A DNA stretch of 64,000 bases from Acidobacteriota bacterium (lineage in GTDB: Bacteria; Acidobacteriota; Vicinamibacteria; Vicinamibacterales; SCN-69-37). The stretch lies in NCBI GenBank assembly GCA_020853395.1, contig JADYYY010000003.1:100542-164541 (forward strand), written 5' to 3'. Positions within the stretch are counted from its first letter, which is position 1; every line of letters begins with the position of its first letter. Shown in pieces: positions 8,384 to 19,049 of the stretch. The translations under genes and the position numbers were made by a program. The notes below the pieces were generated by a model. The model had not been told where the DNA came from, did not search any database, and worked only from the letters and a program-made list of their open reading frames with translations.

Positions 8384-9919
8384 GTGACTCATCAGCTCGT
8401 CCTCGTCCTCGATTTCGGCTCGCAGTACACCCAGTTGATTGCGCGTCGGCTTCGAGAGTTGTCGGTGTATTCGGAGATCGTGCCGCACACGACGTCGGCG
8501 GAGGCCATGCGGCGCCGTCAACCCGCCGGGATCATCCTGTCGGGTGGACCGCGCAGCGTGCGCGAGGCGGGGGCGCCCACGCCGGATCCGGGCGTGTGGA
8601 GCCTCGGCGTGCCGATGCTCGGGATCTGCTACGGCATGCAGGTCATGACGCACCAGCTCGGCGGCACGGTGGGCAGCGCGCCGCATCGCGAATTCGGGCT
8701 CGCCACGGTGACGATGGCGGCACGCGGGCCGTTGTTCGACGCGCTGCCCGAATCGCTGCGCGTCTGGGCCAGCCACGGCGACTTCGTCGCGCAGGCGCCC
8801 GACGGCTTTGCCGTCACCGCCACGTCGTCGAACGCACCGGTCGCCGCGATGGCGGATCCCGAGCGGCGGCTGTATGGCCTGCTGTTCCATCCGGAGGTGG
8901 CGCATACCGAGCACGGTCTCGACATCCTCCGCAACTTCGCGTTCACGATCTGCGGCTGCCGCGGCGACTGGACGATGGCGTCGTTCGTGGACGAGTCGAT
9001 CGAGAAGATCCGCGCGCAGGTCGGGAACGGCCGCGTGGTGTGCGGGCTCTCGGGCGGCGTGGACTCGACGGTGGCGGCGGTGCTGCTGCACCGGGCGATC
9101 GGCGATCGGCTGACCTGCATCTTCGTGGACAACGGCCTGCTGCGGCTGAACGAGGCGGAACAGGTGCGGGGGCGCTTCGCGAGGCTCGGGCTGCCGCTCG
9201 ACTTCGTCGACGCATCGGAGCTCTTCCTCGAGCGGCTGGCGGGGGTGATCGATCCGGAGCGCAAACGCAAGATCATCGGGTCGGCGTTCATCGATGTGTT
9301 CGAGCGGCGGGCGCACGAGCTCGGCCACTTCGACTTCCTCGCCCAGGGGACGCTCTACCCGGACGTCATCGAAAGCGTTTCGGTCGTCGGGCAGTCGGCG
9401 CTGATCAAGAGCCATCACAACGTCGGCGGCCTGCCCGAGCGCATGCGCTTCACGCTCGTCGAGCCGTTGCGGGCGCTGTTCAAGGACGAGGTGCGCGCGG
9501 TCGGCACGGCGCTCGGCCTCGACGACGAGTTCGTGTGGCGGCAGCCCTTCCCGGGGCCTGGCCTCGCCGTGCGGCTGCTCGGGGCGCCCACGCGCGAGCG
9601 GCTGGACCTGCTCCGGCGCGCCGACGCGATCGTCGTCGATGAAGTGCGCAAGGGCGGCTGGTATCGCCGGCTGTGGCAGGCCTTCGCGGTGCTGCTGCCC
9701 GTGCAGAGCGTGGGCGTCATGGGCGACGAGCGCACCTACGAGTACACGGTCGCCGTGCGCGCGGTCGAGAGCAAGGACGGGATGACGGCCGACTGGGCGC
9801 GGCTGCCTCACGATCTGCTCGCGGCGATCTCGTCGCGGATCGTGAACGAGGTGCGCGGCATCAACCGCGTCGTCTACGACATCAGCTCGAAGCCTCCCGC
9901 GACGATCGAGTGGGAATAG
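8384..9919 (+). CDS. guaA: GMP synthase (glutamine-hydrolysing)
   Basis: 511 residues, the usual length. Converts XMP to GMP with glutamine and ATP. The class I amidotransferase domain comes first, with nucleophile Cys82 in GICYGMQ and the His/Glu pair in HPEVAHTE. The ATP pyrophosphatase domain follows, with P-loop SGGVDS at 223-228, then the C-terminal dimerisation domain ending [11 protein letters not shown], the family's signature end. Start is GTG at 8384. It is separated from dnaE by four bases, so guaA may head the transcript that runs to 22378. Confidence 0.97.
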   Translation: MTHQLVLVLDFGSQYTQLIARRLRELSVYSEIVPHTTSAEAMRRRQPAGIILSGGPRSVREAGAPTPDPGVWSLGVPMLGICYGMQVMTHQLGGTVGSAPHREFGLATVTMAARGPLFDALPESLRVWASHGDFVAQAPDGFAVTATSSNAPVAAMADPERRLYGLLFHPEVAHTEHGLDILRNFAFTICGCRGDWTMASFVDESIEKIRAQVGNGRVVCGLSGGVDSTVAAVLLHRAIGDRLTCIFVDNGLLRLNEAEQVRGRFARLGLPLDFVDASELFLERLAGVIDPERKRKIIGSAFIDVFERRAHELGHFDFLAQGTLYPDVIESVSVVGQSALIKSHHNVGGLPERMRFTLVEPLRALFKDEVRAVGTALGLDDEFVWRQPFPGPGLAVRLLGAPTRERLDLLRRADAIVVDEVRKGGWYRRLWQAFAVLLPVQSVGVMGDERTYEYTVAVRAVESKDGMTADWARLPHDLLAAISSRIVNEVRGINRVVYDISSKPPATIEWE

Positions 9920-9923
9920 GCGG

Positions 9924-12900
9924 ATGCGCGAGTTCGTCCACCTCCACCTGCACACCGAGTACTCGCTGCTCGACGGCGCCTGCCGCATCGGCGAGATGCT
10001 CGATCGGGCTGTCGAGCTGCAGATGCCCGCCGTGGCCGTCACCGAGCACGGCAACATGTTCTCGGCCGTCGTGTTCCACGATGCGGCGCGCAAGCGCGGC
10101 ATCAAGCCGATTCTGGGCTGCGAAGTGTACGTCGCGCCGGGCAGCCGGACGGATCGATCCGGCACGCCGGGCGAGACCGCGAACCATCTCGTGCTGCTCG
10201 CCGAGACCAACGAGGGCTTCCACAACCTCGTCAAGCTGGTATCGGCGGGCTACATGGACGGGTTCTACTACAAGCCCCGCATCGACAAGGATCTGCTCGC
10301 GCAGCACTCGCGCGGGCTGATCGGCCTGAGCAGTTGTCTCAAGGGGGAAGTCGCCACGCGGATCCGCACGGATCAGGCGGCCAAGGCCATCGGCGCCGCC
10401 GCGACGTTCCGCGACATCCTCGGCCCCGGCAACTTCTTCCTCGAGATGCAGTATCAGGGCATCGAGGAGCAGCGCATCGTCAATGCGGGCCTGCTGCCGA
10501 TCGCGCGCGATCTCGGCATGCCGCTCGTGTGCACGAACGACGTGCACTATCTCCGCCAGAGCGATCAGCATCCGCACGACATCCTGCTGTGCATCGGCAC
10601 CGGCAAGAGCGTGAGCGACGAGAAGCGGCTGCGCTATCACGGCGATCAGTTCTTCCTGAAGACCGCGGACGAGATGTGGCAGGTGTTCGGCGACTACCCG
10701 GAGGCGCTGACGAACACGGTGCGGATCGCCGAGCGGTGCGACGTGACGCTCCCCAAGGGCGAGGCCCACTTGCCCAACTTCGCGGTCCCTCCCGGCTACA
10801 CCGTCGATTCCTATTTCGAGGAGGTGGTCCGCCAGGGCTTCGAGGCGCGCATGCCCCAGTGGCGTGCGCTCGAGGCGCGCGGCGAGCTGCGGCACACGCT
10901 GGCGGAGTACGAGCAGCGGCTCGCCTTCGAGATCGACGTGATCCGCCGGATGCGCTACCCCGGCTACTTCCTCATCGTCTGGGACTTCATCCGGTACGCG
11001 CGCGAACGTGGCATCCCGGTCGGTCCGGGCCGAGGCTCGGCCGCCGGCAGCCTGGTCGCCTACACGCTGCGGATCACCGACGTCGATCCGCTGCACTTCG
11101 ACCTGTACTTCGAGCGCTTCCTGAATCCCGAGCGCGTGACGCTGCCCGATATCGACATCGACTTCTGCGAACGGCGGCGGGGCGAGGTCATTCAGTACGT
11201 GACCGAGCGCTACGGCCGCGAGAACGTCGCCCAGATCATCACGTTCGGGACGATGAAGGCCAAGGCCGCGGTGCGCGACGTCGGCCGCGTGCTCGAGATG
11301 CCGATTGCCGAGGTCAACCGCGTCGCCAACCTGATTCCGAGCCAGCTCGACATGACGCTGGATCTCGCGCTGAAGGAATCGCCGCCGCTCGCCGATCTCG
11401 AGAAGAGCGACCCGCGGGTGCGCGAGCTGCTGACCGTGGCGAAGCGCCTGGAGAGCATGACGCGTCACGCCTCGGTCCACGCCGCGGGCGTCGTCATCGC
11501 CCCGAAGCCGCTCACCGAGTTCGTCCCGCTCTATCGCAGCCAGAAGGACGAGGGCGAGATCACCACCCAGTGGGCGATGAAGGAGATCGAGCGCGTCGGT
11601 CTCCTGAAGATGGACTTCCTCGGCCTCAGCACGCTGACGCTGCTCGACGATGCCGTCGAGCACATCGAGGAAACGACCGGCGTGACGGTGGATCTCGACC
11701 ACCTCCCGCTCGACGACGCCAAGACCTATCAACTGTTCCAGAACGGTCAGACGCACGGCGTGTTCCAGTTCGAGAGCTCGGGCATGCGCGACACGCTGCG
11801 CAAGGCCAGGCCGCAGTGCCTCGAGGATCTGATCGCATTGAACGCCTTGTACCGGCCGGGCCCGCTGCGCGGCGGCGTCGTCGACGACTACATCGCGCGC
11901 AAGCACGGCCGGGTCGAGATCAGGTACGAGCTGCCGCAGATGGAGGGCGTGCTGCGGGAGACCTACGGCGTCATCGCCTACCAGGAGCAGGTCATGCGCC
12001 TCGCCAGCGAGCTGGCCGGCTTCACGCTCGGCGAAGCCGACGAGCTGCGGCGCGCGATGGGCAAGAAGGACGCCGCCAAGATGCAGGCGCAGCGCGATCG
12101 CTTCATGCAGGGCTGCGCCGACCGGAAGATCCCCGAGAAGAAGGCGACCAAGGTCTTCGAGTTCATCGAGTTCTTCGCCGGCTACGGCTTCAACAAGTCG
12201 CATTCGACGACCTACGCGCTGCTCGCCTACCAGACGGCGTACCTGAAGGCGAACTATCCGCGCCATTTCATGGCGGCGCTGCTCACCATCGAATCGCAGA
12301 ACTCGGACAAGGTGGCCCTCTATTTGGCCGAGTGCCGAGAGCTCGGCGTCCCGGTGCTGCCGCCGGACATCAACGCGAGCCGCCTGGCCTTCACGGTCGA
12401 GCCGGAAGGCGTTCGATTCGGGCTCGGGGCCGTCAAGGGCGCGGGAGAAGGCGCGATCCGGTCGATCCTCGAGGCGCGACAGGCGCTCGGCGGCCGGATC
12501 AGCTCAGTCTTCGAGCTCGCCGAGCGGGTCGATTTGCGCGCGGTCAACAAGAAGGTGCTCGATGCGCTCACGAAGGCCGGCGCGTTCGACTCGTTGTCGC
12601 CGGGCGGCCGCGAAGGCTACCTCGCGTGGCGGCCCAGGCTGATCGCGGGCCTGGACCGCATCCTCGACCACGGCGCGCGGCACCAGCGGGATCGCGATCA
12701 GGGGCAGAGCCAATTGTTCGGCGGCGATCTGGCAGCGGACGCCCGAAGCCTCGACGAAACGGCCCTGCCGTCCGCGGCGCCCTGGACCGAGACCGACGCG
12801 CTCGCGGCGGAGAAGGAAGCGCTCGGCTTGTACCTCTCCGGGCACCCGCTGCAACGATACGCGGCGGCCATCGCCGCGGCCGGAGGACGGCGGCTCGAGA

Positions 12901-13418
12901 TGCTCACCCAGTCCGAGCCGGACTGCGCCATCGCCGGCATCGTCACCGGCCTGCGCCAACTGAAGACCAAGCGGGGCGATCGGATGGCGGTGTTCTCGCT
13001 CGAGGACGACATGGCGAAGGTGGAAGCCGTCGTGTTTCCCGAGGCGTTCACCCGCTACGGCGGCCTCGTCGCCGACGATGCCATGCTGCTCGTGCGCGGG
13101 AAGTACGAGCGCGGCGAGGAGTCGAGCCGGCTCGTGGTGAGCGAGATCGTGCCGCTCGACCTCGTGCGTGAGCGGACGGTGAAGGAAGTCGAGATTCGGC
13201 TTGCGGGCAAGGGCCTGGAGCGCGTCGGGCTGCGGGAGCTCGCCGACGTGTTCGAGCGCCATCAAGGCGATCGGCGGGTATCGGTGGTCGTGGACGTCAA
13301 GGGCGAGCCGGGCAGGCTGCGCGTCCGCGCGGCGACGGCGCGGCGCATCCGGCCGAGCGATGTCTTCGTCCGCGACGTCGAGGCGATCTGCGGCGCCGGC
13401 GCGGTCGTGCTGAAGTGA
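9924..13418 (+). CDS. dnaE: DNA polymerase III alpha subunit
   Basis: 1164 residues, replicative C-family polymerase of the DnaE1 type. The N-terminal PHP domain begins HLHTEYSLLDGACR. The palm contains the catalytic aspartates in PDIDIDF (Asp409, Asp411) and MDFLGL (Asp564), matching the E. coli triad spacing. Tandem helix-hairpin-helix, an OB-fold (about 970-1045) and a C-terminal domain follow. The ATG at 9924 is four bases after guaA. It is located in a colinear run with accA; dnaE-accA adjacency is seen in many bacteria. Confidence 0.97.
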   Translation: MREFVHLHLHTEYSLLDGACRIGEMLDRAVELQMPAVAVTEHGNMFSAVVFHDAARKRGIKPILGCEVYVAPGSRTDRSGTPGETANHLVLLAETNEGFHNLVKLVSAGYMDGFYYKPRIDKDLLAQHSRGLIGLSSCLKGEVATRIRTDQAAKAIGAAATFRDILGPGNFFLEMQYQGIEEQRIVNAGLLPIARDLGMPLVCTNDVHYLRQSDQHPHDILLCIGTGKSVSDEKRLRYHGDQFFLKTADEMWQVFGDYPEALTNTVRIAERCDVTLPKGEAHLPNFAVPPGYTVDSYFEEVVRQGFEARMPQWRALEARGELRHTLAEYEQRLAFEIDVIRRMRYPGYFLIVWDFIRYARERGIPVGPGRGSAAGSLVAYTLRITDVDPLHFDLYFERFLNPERVTLPDIDIDFCERRRGEVIQYVTERYGRENVAQIITFGTMKAKAAVRDVGRVLEMPIAEVNRVANLIPSQLDMTLDLALKESPPLADLEKSDPRVRELLTVAKRLESMTRHASVHAAGVVIAPKPLTEFVPLYRSQKDEGEITTQWAMKEIERVGLLKMDFLGLSTLTLLDDAVEHIEETTGVTVDLDHLPLDDAKTYQLFQNGQTHGVFQFESSGMRDTLRKARPQCLEDLIALNALYRPGPLRGGVVDDYIARKHGRVEIRYELPQMEGVLRETYGVIAYQEQVMRLASELAGFTLGEADELRRAMGKKDAAKMQAQRDRFMQGCADRKIPEKKATKVFEFIEFFAGYGFNKSHSTTYALLAYQTAYLKANYPRHFMAALLTIESQNSDKVALYLAECRELGVPVLPPDINASRLAFTVEPEGVRFGLGAVKGAGEGAIRSILEARQALGGRISSVFELAERVDLRAVNKKVLDALTKAGAFDSLSPGGREGYLAWRPRLIAGLDRILDHGARHQRDRDQGQSQLFGGDLAADARSLDETALPSAAPWTETDALAAEKEALGLYLSGHPLQRYAAAIAAAGGRRLEMLTQSEPDCAIAGIVTGLRQLKTKRGDRMAVFSLEDDMAKVEAVVFPEAFTRYGGLVADDAMLLVRGKYERGEESSRLVVSEIVPLDLVRERTVKEVEIRLAGKGLERVGLRELADVFERHQGDRRVSVVVDVKGEPGRLRVRAATARRIRPSDVFVRDVEAICGAGAVVLK

Positions 13419-13434
13419 GAGGACGGACGCGCTG

Positions 13435-14421
13435 ATGCCCGAGACCCTCGACTTCGAAGAGCCCGTCGCCCTCCTCCTGAAGGAAGTCGAGGCGCTGCGT
13501 CGGATGCCGGAGACGCGCGACCGGTTGGCCTCGATCGAGCGGCTGGAGGCGCGCGCGCAGGAGCTGCGCGCCGAGATCTTCCGGTCGCTCGCGCCCTGGC
13601 AGCGCGTCCTCGTGGCGCGCCATCCGAATCGGCCCTGCATGCTCGACTACGTCGAACGGCTCTTCACCGAGTTCGTCGAGCTGCACGGCGACCGGCGCTT
13701 CGGCGACGACAAGGCGATCGTCACCGGCCTCGGGACGTTCCGCGGGACGCCCGTCGCCGTCATGGGCCATCAGAAGGGGCGGGACACGAAGCAGAAGATC
13801 GTCAGGAACTTCGGGTACGCGAAGCCCGAAGGCTACCGCAAGGCGCTGCGGCTCTGCGGCCTCGCCGAGAAGTTCCGCCGGCCGGTGATCGTCTTCGTCG
13901 ACACGCCGGCCGCCTATCCGGGCATCGAGTCCGAAGAGCGCGGCGTCGCCGAAGCCATCGCCCTCAACCTTCGTGAGATGGCGATGCTCGATACGCCGAT
14001 CGTGGTGGTCGTGATCGGCGAAGGGGGCAGCGGCGGCGCCTTGGGGCTGGCCGTCGGCGATCGCATCCTCATGCAGGAGTTCAGCATCTACAGCGTCATC
14101 CCGCCCGAGGGCTGCGCCGCGATCCTGTGGCGGGACAGCGCACGGAAGGTCGAAGCGGCCGAGGCCCTCAAGATCACGGCGCCCGATCTGCTCGATCTCG
14201 GGCTCATCGATGGGATCGTCGAGGAGCCGGTGGGCGGCGCGCACCAGGACTACGACGTCGCCGCGACGCTCGTGGGCGACGCTGTCGCGGCCGAGCTCGA
14301 TCGGCTGGGCGATCTGACGCCCGCCGAGCGGCTCGACGCGCGCTATGCGAAGTTCCGCCGGATGGGGCAGCTCGGCCAGGCGTTCGAGGACGTCGGCGCG
14401 TCGCCGCGCCGCGCGGAGTGA
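13435..14421 (+). CDS. accA: Acetyl-CoA carboxylase carboxyltransferase subunit alpha
   Basis: 328 residues, close to the E. coli 319. Works with AccD to move the carboxyl group from biotin to acetyl-CoA, the first step of fatty acid synthesis. The signature ELHGDRRFGDDKAIVTGLG and the oxyanion/CoA region GEGGSGGALGLAVGD are intact. AccD, which supplies the zinc ribbon, is not in this window. It starts 16 bp after dnaE and its TGA overlaps the ATG of recJ by one base (TGATG). Confidence 0.97.
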   Translation: MPETLDFEEPVALLLKEVEALRRMPETRDRLASIERLEARAQELRAEIFRSLAPWQRVLVARHPNRPCMLDYVERLFTEFVELHGDRRFGDDKAIVTGLGTFRGTPVAVMGHQKGRDTKQKIVRNFGYAKPEGYRKALRLCGLAEKFRRPVIVFVDTPAAYPGIESEERGVAEAIALNLREMAMLDTPIVVVVIGEGGSGGALGLAVGDRILMQEFSIYSVIPPEGCAAILWRDSARKVEAAEALKITAPDLLDLGLIDGIVEEPVGGAHQDYDVAATLVGDAVAAELDRLGDLTPAERLDARYAKFRRMGQLGQAFEDVGASPRRAE

Positions 14422-16157
14422 TGCTCCGGCGACGCTGGGAAGACGTGCCCGTCGAGGACGAGCGCGTCCTGACGATGGCCGCCGCGATCGGCGTGCCGGC
14501 GGTCATCGCGCGGCTGCTCTGTCAGCGCGGCTTCCACGATCCGGCCGAGGCGCATCGCTTCCTGCATCCCGAGCTCGACCAGCTCCACGATCCGTTCCGG
14601 CTGACGGGCATGCGCGCGGCGGTGGATCGGCTGCTCGGTGCCGCCGCCCGCGGTGAGCGCATCGGCATTCACGGCGACTACGACGTCGACGGCATGACCG
14701 CCACCGTGATCCTGCGCCGCGCGCTCGAGCTCGTCGGCGCCGACGTCGTGCACTTCGTGCCCAATCGTCATCGAGATGGCTATGGGCTGCAGTCGGCGAC
14801 GATCGACCGGCTGCACGCGGCGGGCGCCCGCCTCATCGTGTCGGTGGACTGCGGCATTCGGGCGGCCGAGGCTGCTGCGCGTGCCCGTGATCTGGGGCTC
14901 GACCTCATCATCACCGATCATCACGAGCCGGGTGAGGCCCTGCCGCCGGCGCTCGCGATCCTCAATCCGAAGCGATCGGACTGTTCGTACCCCGACAAGC
15001 ACCTGGCCGGCGCCGGCGTCGCGCTCAAGGTCGTGCAGGGGTTGCTGCTGGCCAGCGGGCGCGGGACAGACGTGCTGCCGCACTTCGTCAAGGTCGCCGC
15101 CATCGGCACCATGGCGGACGTGGTGCCGCTCGTCGGCGAGAACCGGATCATCGCGAGCTGCGGCTTGCGGAGCCTGTCGGCCGGGCGGCACAGCGCGGGC
15201 CTCGAAGCGCTGCTCGAGGAGAGCGGTCTGGCCGGCCGCGCGCTCGACAGCTTTCATGTCGGCTTCATGCTCGCGCCGCGGCTGAACGCCGCCGGCCGCA
15301 TGCAGTCTCCCGACCTCGCCGTGGACCTGCTGCTCTTGCGCGGGCGGGACGATGACACCCGGAAACGCGCGCGGGAGCTCGCACGCCGGTTGTCGGAGGA
15401 GAACACGGCTCGACAGGAGCAGGAAGCCGCGATCCTGGCGGACGCCCGTCGTGCCATCGACGGCGATCCGTCGCTCGGCGGCCAGAACCTCCTGGTCGTC
15501 GCCGGCCATCAGTGGCATCGTGGGGTCATCGGGATCGTGGCGTCGAAGCTTGCGGAGCTGTATCACAAGCCGACGCTCGTGCTGTCGATCGATCAGGGCG
15601 TGGCCGTGGGATCGGCCCGCAGCATCCCCACCTTCGACCTGCTCGGCAGCCTCGATGCCTGCGCCGATCTGTTCGTCCGCTATGGCGGCCATCGACAGGC
15701 GGCCGGCGTGACGCTCGACGCCGACCGCATCGACGAGCTGCGGATGCGGCTGTGCGCGATGGCGAACGCTCGTCTGAGCCCGGAGGACCTCGTGCCTCGT
15801 CTTCGCATCGACGCGCCGTTGCGGCTGCGGGACATCTCGGGCGAGGTCGTGCGCGCGCTCGGCCGTCTCGGCCCGTTCGGCGCGGCGAATCCGAAGCCGG
15901 TGTTTCGCGCGGCGCCGGTCGATCTGGTCGCGCCGCCTCGGCGTCTGAAGGACCGCCACTTGTCGCTCTTCGTCAAGCAGGACGGGCGCGCGTTTCGCGC
16001 GATCGCCTGGCGAGCGGCGGATCGCGAGGACTACCTCTCCACCAACCGGTACGGCCTCGAGCTCGCGTACTCGCTGGACGAGAGCGAGTATCGAGGCGAG
16101 CGCGTCACCGAGCTGACGGTCGCCGACGTGCGCGTGCCCTTCGGAGCGCCCGCGTGA
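14421..16157 (+). CDS. recJ: Single-stranded-DNA-specific exonuclease RecJ
   Basis: 578 residues, as in E. coli (577). A 5'-3' ssDNA exonuclease acting in RecF recombination, base-excision and mismatch repair. DHH-family motifs are present: GDYDVDGMTAT (motif II), VDCGI and the defining TDHHEPG (motif III), then the DHHA1 region with GGHRQAAGVTL and a C-terminal OB-like domain. The ATG at 14421 overlaps the accA stop by one base, giving translational coupling. The stop overlaps the GTG of the next gene. Confidence 0.95.
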   Translation: MLRRRWEDVPVEDERVLTMAAAIGVPAVIARLLCQRGFHDPAEAHRFLHPELDQLHDPFRLTGMRAAVDRLLGAAARGERIGIHGDYDVDGMTATVILRRALELVGADVVHFVPNRHRDGYGLQSATIDRLHAAGARLIVSVDCGIRAAEAAARARDLGLDLIITDHHEPGEALPPALAILNPKRSDCSYPDKHLAGAGVALKVVQGLLLASGRGTDVLPHFVKVAAIGTMADVVPLVGENRIIASCGLRSLSAGRHSAGLEALLEESGLAGRALDSFHVGFMLAPRLNAAGRMQSPDLAVDLLLLRGRDDDTRKRARELARRLSEENTARQEQEAAILADARRAIDGDPSLGGQNLLVVAGHQWHRGVIGIVASKLAELYHKPTLVLSIDQGVAVGSARSIPTFDLLGSLDACADLFVRYGGHRQAAGVTLDADRIDELRMRLCAMANARLSPEDLVPRLRIDAPLRLRDISGEVVRALGRLGPFGAANPKPVFRAAPVDLVAPPRRLKDRHLSLFVKQDGRAFRAIAWRAADREDYLSTNRYGLELAYSLDESEYRGERVTELTVADVRVPFGAPA

Positions 16158-18289
16158 GGTGGCAGAAGCCGGCGCGCGTGATCGTCGCCGTCATCGGCCT
16201 CGGCACGGCGGCTGCCATCGTCCTGCTGACGAAGGACCGGCCGGCCGTTGCGCCGCAGGCGTCGACGACGCCTGCCGATCCGGCCGCGAGCTACCAGTCG
16301 GGCGCGGGCGAGACCGTGCGTCACGAGGGGAATCGGCTCGTGGCGCGGCTGGAGTACGGGCAGGTCCGCCGCTACGACGACCGGATGGAGTGGGACGACT
16401 TCGCGCTCGAGCTCGAAGACGGCGCGAGCCTGACCGCCCGCCGCGTGAAGGGCACGTTCGCTGGTGCGAATCGCGAGCAGCCGTCGGTCTTCACGGCCGA
16501 GGGGGATGTGCGATTCCGCTCGCCGGACGGCGCGGCGCTCGAAGGCGATGCCGGCACGTATGACGACACGAACGGGATGGCGTCCATCCCCGGACCGGCC
16601 ACGATCACGCGCGGCCGCATGACGGGACGTGGCAGAGGCGGCACGTACGAACGCAATGCGGGCGCCTTCAAGCTGCTGGCCGAGGCGTCGCTGACGATCG
16701 CGCCCGAGGGCGGCGGCACGCCCATCGACGCCTCGGCCGGCACGATCACGGTCGTCGCGGGGGGCAGCACGCTGCTGCTGGAACAACGGGCGCGCATCGG
16801 GCGGGAGTCCGAGACGCTGACGGCGGATCGAGCCACCGTCTATCTGGCTGACGGCCAGCAACAGCTTCGGACGATCGAGCTTCGAGGTCATGCGCGCGTG
16901 CAGCCGGTGCCGGGCCGGACGTCCGACATGCCGGATCTACAAGCCCAGGATCTCGAGCTCGATTTCCATGAAGACGGGACCGCATTGCGGCGCGGTGCGC
17001 TCCATCGGCAGGCCGTGATGACGCAGCGTGGCGGTCAAGGGACGCGCGTGATCCGCGGCGAGGAAATCAGCTTCAGGATGGCGCCAGACGGCGCGACGCT
17101 GACGCGCCTCGACGCGTCGCAGCGTGTCTCGGTGACGCTGCCGCCCTCGGCGACGAATGCGGGCCGCACCATCACGGGCGCAACGCTCGCCGCGTCGGGC
17201 AGCGATCAGGCCGGATTGACCGCCGCGGTCTTCGACGGAGGCGTGGAGTTCACCGAGTCAGCGGGCGCGACGGCAGGGCGGCCGGCTTCCCGGCGTACCG
17301 GACGTTCGCAGCGGTTGTCGCTCGCCGTCAAGGGGCAGCTCGACATGATCGACGCGGCGCTCTTCGAGCGGGACGTGACGTTCAAGAGCCAGAACATGAC
17401 CGGCACGGCCGATATCGGCGAGTATCGCGCCGGCCAGGCGGAGTTGGAGCTGCGGCCCGGCGGCGCGTCCGGCCGCCGGGCGCGCGTGGAGGACGGTCAG
17501 GTCATCGTCGAAGCGCTCGAGCGCATCGTCGTCGATCTGGACTCGAACGACCTCTATGCCAGGCGCGGTGTGACGACGGTGAGCCGGAGCGCCGGGGCTG
17601 GACGTCGCAGCGCCATGTTCGACGCGAGCCAGCCGCTCTACGGGACCGGTGCAGAGTTCTGGTACGAGGCCGGCGCCGAGCGATTTCGCTACGCGGGCGA
17701 CGCTGCGGCCCGCGCGCAACTCAAGCAGAGCGACGACAGCTTCGTCCTCGGCCGGGACATCGTCTTCCTTCAGCCCGCCCAGGATCTCAGCGCGACAGGG
17801 CAGGTCGAGTCGGTATTCGCGATCGCGAGCGGCACGTCGACGACCTCGACGCGTTATCGCGCGACGGCGGCCACTTTTCATTACGAGGACGAGAAGCGTA
17901 CGGTGACGTATACCGGCGCGCCGGCCACACTCAAGAGCCACGAGGACGAGACCGTGGCGGCGGAGATCGTGCTGACGCTGACCGGGGAGGGGCGCACGCT
18001 CGAGCGGCTGGAGGCGACCGGCAACGTTCGGACGAGCGTCGAGCAGGGGCGGCAGGCGCTGGGCGATCGGCTGCTCTACGACGCGGTCGCCGACGTCTAT
18101 CGGCTGTGGGGCAAGCCGCTGACGTTGTGGACGCGCGATGCGGACGGCACCTGTACGAGCCAGACCGGCAACTTCGTGCGCATCGGCCGTGACGTCCGCG
18201 CGCCGGAGTTCCCGGTCGCCGACAATCCCGCGGGGGCGACGTCCACGTCCAAGCAGGCCTGTCCGGCCTTTCTGGCGGCCGGCAAGTGA
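16154..18289 (+). CDS. lptC: LPS export protein: LptC anchor with long OstA/LptA-type beta region
   Basis: 711 residues. One N-terminal membrane helix (about 8-25) is followed by a long periplasmic part built of repeated beta-jellyroll-like segments; phrases such as [44 protein letters not shown] and [11 protein letters not shown] are typical of LptC/LptA (OstA) proteins that pass lipopolysaccharide along a beta bridge. Typical LptC has about 190 residues and LptA about 185, so this looks like LptC plus several OstA modules in one chain. It precedes lptB, overlapping it by one base, which supports the role. GTG start overlaps the recJ stop (GTGA). Membership is clear; exact module count needs a structure. 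Confidence 0.8.
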   Translation: MRWQKPARVIVAVIGLGTAAAIVLLTKDRPAVAPQASTTPADPAASYQSGAGETVRHEGNRLVARLEYGQVRRYDDRMEWDDFALELEDGASLTARRVKGTFAGANREQPSVFTAEGDVRFRSPDGAALEGDAGTYDDTNGMASIPGPATITRGRMTGRGRGGTYERNAGAFKLLAEASLTIAPEGGGTPIDASAGTITVVAGGSTLLLEQRARIGRESETLTADRATVYLADGQQQLRTIELRGHARVQPVPGRTSDMPDLQAQDLELDFHEDGTALRRGALHRQAVMTQRGGQGTRVIRGEEISFRMAPDGATLTRLDASQRVSVTLPPSATNAGRTITGATLAASGSDQAGLTAAVFDGGVEFTESAGATAGRPASRRTGRSQRLSLAVKGQLDMIDAALFERDVTFKSQNMTGTADIGEYRAGQAELELRPGGASGRRARVEDGQVIVEALERIVVDLDSNDLYARRGVTTVSRSAGAGRRSAMFDASQPLYGTGAEFWYEAGAERFRYAGDAAARAQLKQSDDSFVLGRDIVFLQPAQDLSATGQVESVFAIASGTSTTSTRYRATAATFHYEDEKRTVTYTGAPATLKSHEDETVAAEIVLTLTGEGRTLERLEATGNVRTSVEQGRQALGDRLLYDAVADVYRLWGKPLTLWTRDADGTCTSQTGNFVRIGRDVRAPEFPVADNPAGATSTSKQACPAFLAAGK

Positions 18290-19020
18290 TGTCGGCATCG
18301 ACGCTCAGGACTGAAGGCCTGACCAAGTCGTACGGCGGCCGTACGGTCGTGCGGAACGTGGACCTCGAGCTGTCGTCGGGCGAAGTCGTCGGCCTGCTCG
18401 GCCCGAACGGCGCCGGCAAGACGACGACGTTCGCCATGGTCGTCGGGCTGACCGGACCCGACGCGGGCCGCGTGCTCCTCGACGGGCAGGACGTCACGGC
18501 CGATCCGATGTACGTGCGCGCGCGCAAGGGCATCGGGTACCTGCCGCAGGAGCCGTCCGTCTTCCGAGGGTTGACGGTCCAGGAGAACATCCTGGCGATC
18601 CTGGAGACGCTGCCGCTCGACGCCGCGACGCGGCAAGCGCGGCTCAAGGAACTGCTGCAGGAACTGGGCTTGACGCCGCTCGCGCGCGCCAAGGCCTACA
18701 CGCTCTCGGGTGGCGAGCGCCGGCGCGTCGAGATCACCCGCGCGCTCGTCAACCGGCCGAAGTTCATCCTGCTCGACGAGCCGTTCGCCGGCATCGATCC
18801 CATCGCCGTCGCCGACATCCAGAAGATTGTGGTACATCTCAAGGACCGGGGCATCGGCGTCCTCGTGACGGATCACAACGTGCGTGAGACGCTGAAGATG
18901 ACCGATCGGGCGTACATCGTTCACGACGGCGTGATCTTCAGGAGCGGGACCCCGTCGGGCCTGGCCGCCGACGAGGACGTGAAGAGAATTTACCTCGGAG
19001 CGGAATTCCGGCTGGACTAA
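18289..19020 (+). CDS. lptB: LPS export ABC transporter ATP-binding protein
   Basis: 243 residues. The cytoplasmic ATPase that powers LPS extraction by LptF/LptG. Walker [11 protein letters not shown]-loop LPQEPS, signature LSGGERRR, Walker [14 protein letters not shown] and switch TDHN are all present, and the spacing and sequence are LptB-like rather than generic. The ATG at 18289 overlaps the preceding stop (TGATG); a GTG one codon earlier is possible. The lptC-lptB-rpoN-hpf-rapZ order resembles the E. coli yrb/rpoN cluster. Its membrane partners are probably the fused lptF-lptG at 33469. Confidence 0.95.
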   Translation: MSASTLRTEGLTKSYGGRTVVRNVDLELSSGEVVGLLGPNGAGKTTTFAMVVGLTGPDAGRVLLDGQDVTADPMYVRARKGIGYLPQEPSVFRGLTVQENILAILETLPLDAATRQARLKELLQELGLTPLARAKAYTLSGGERRRVEITRALVNRPKFILLDEPFAGIDPIAVADIQKIVVHLKDRGIGVLVTDHNVRETLKMTDRAYIVHDGVIFRSGTPSGLAADEDVKRIYLGAEFRLD

Positions 19021-19049
19021 GATTGAGCTGACACCGACGAACGGCATCC

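Noticed and set aside
9882..12266. Long open frame antisense to dnaE (about 794 codons)
   Set aside because: Its frame is set by the GC-rich codon pattern of dnaE; the translation is low-complexity Arg/Leu/Asp-rich with no family motif, and dnaE is certain.
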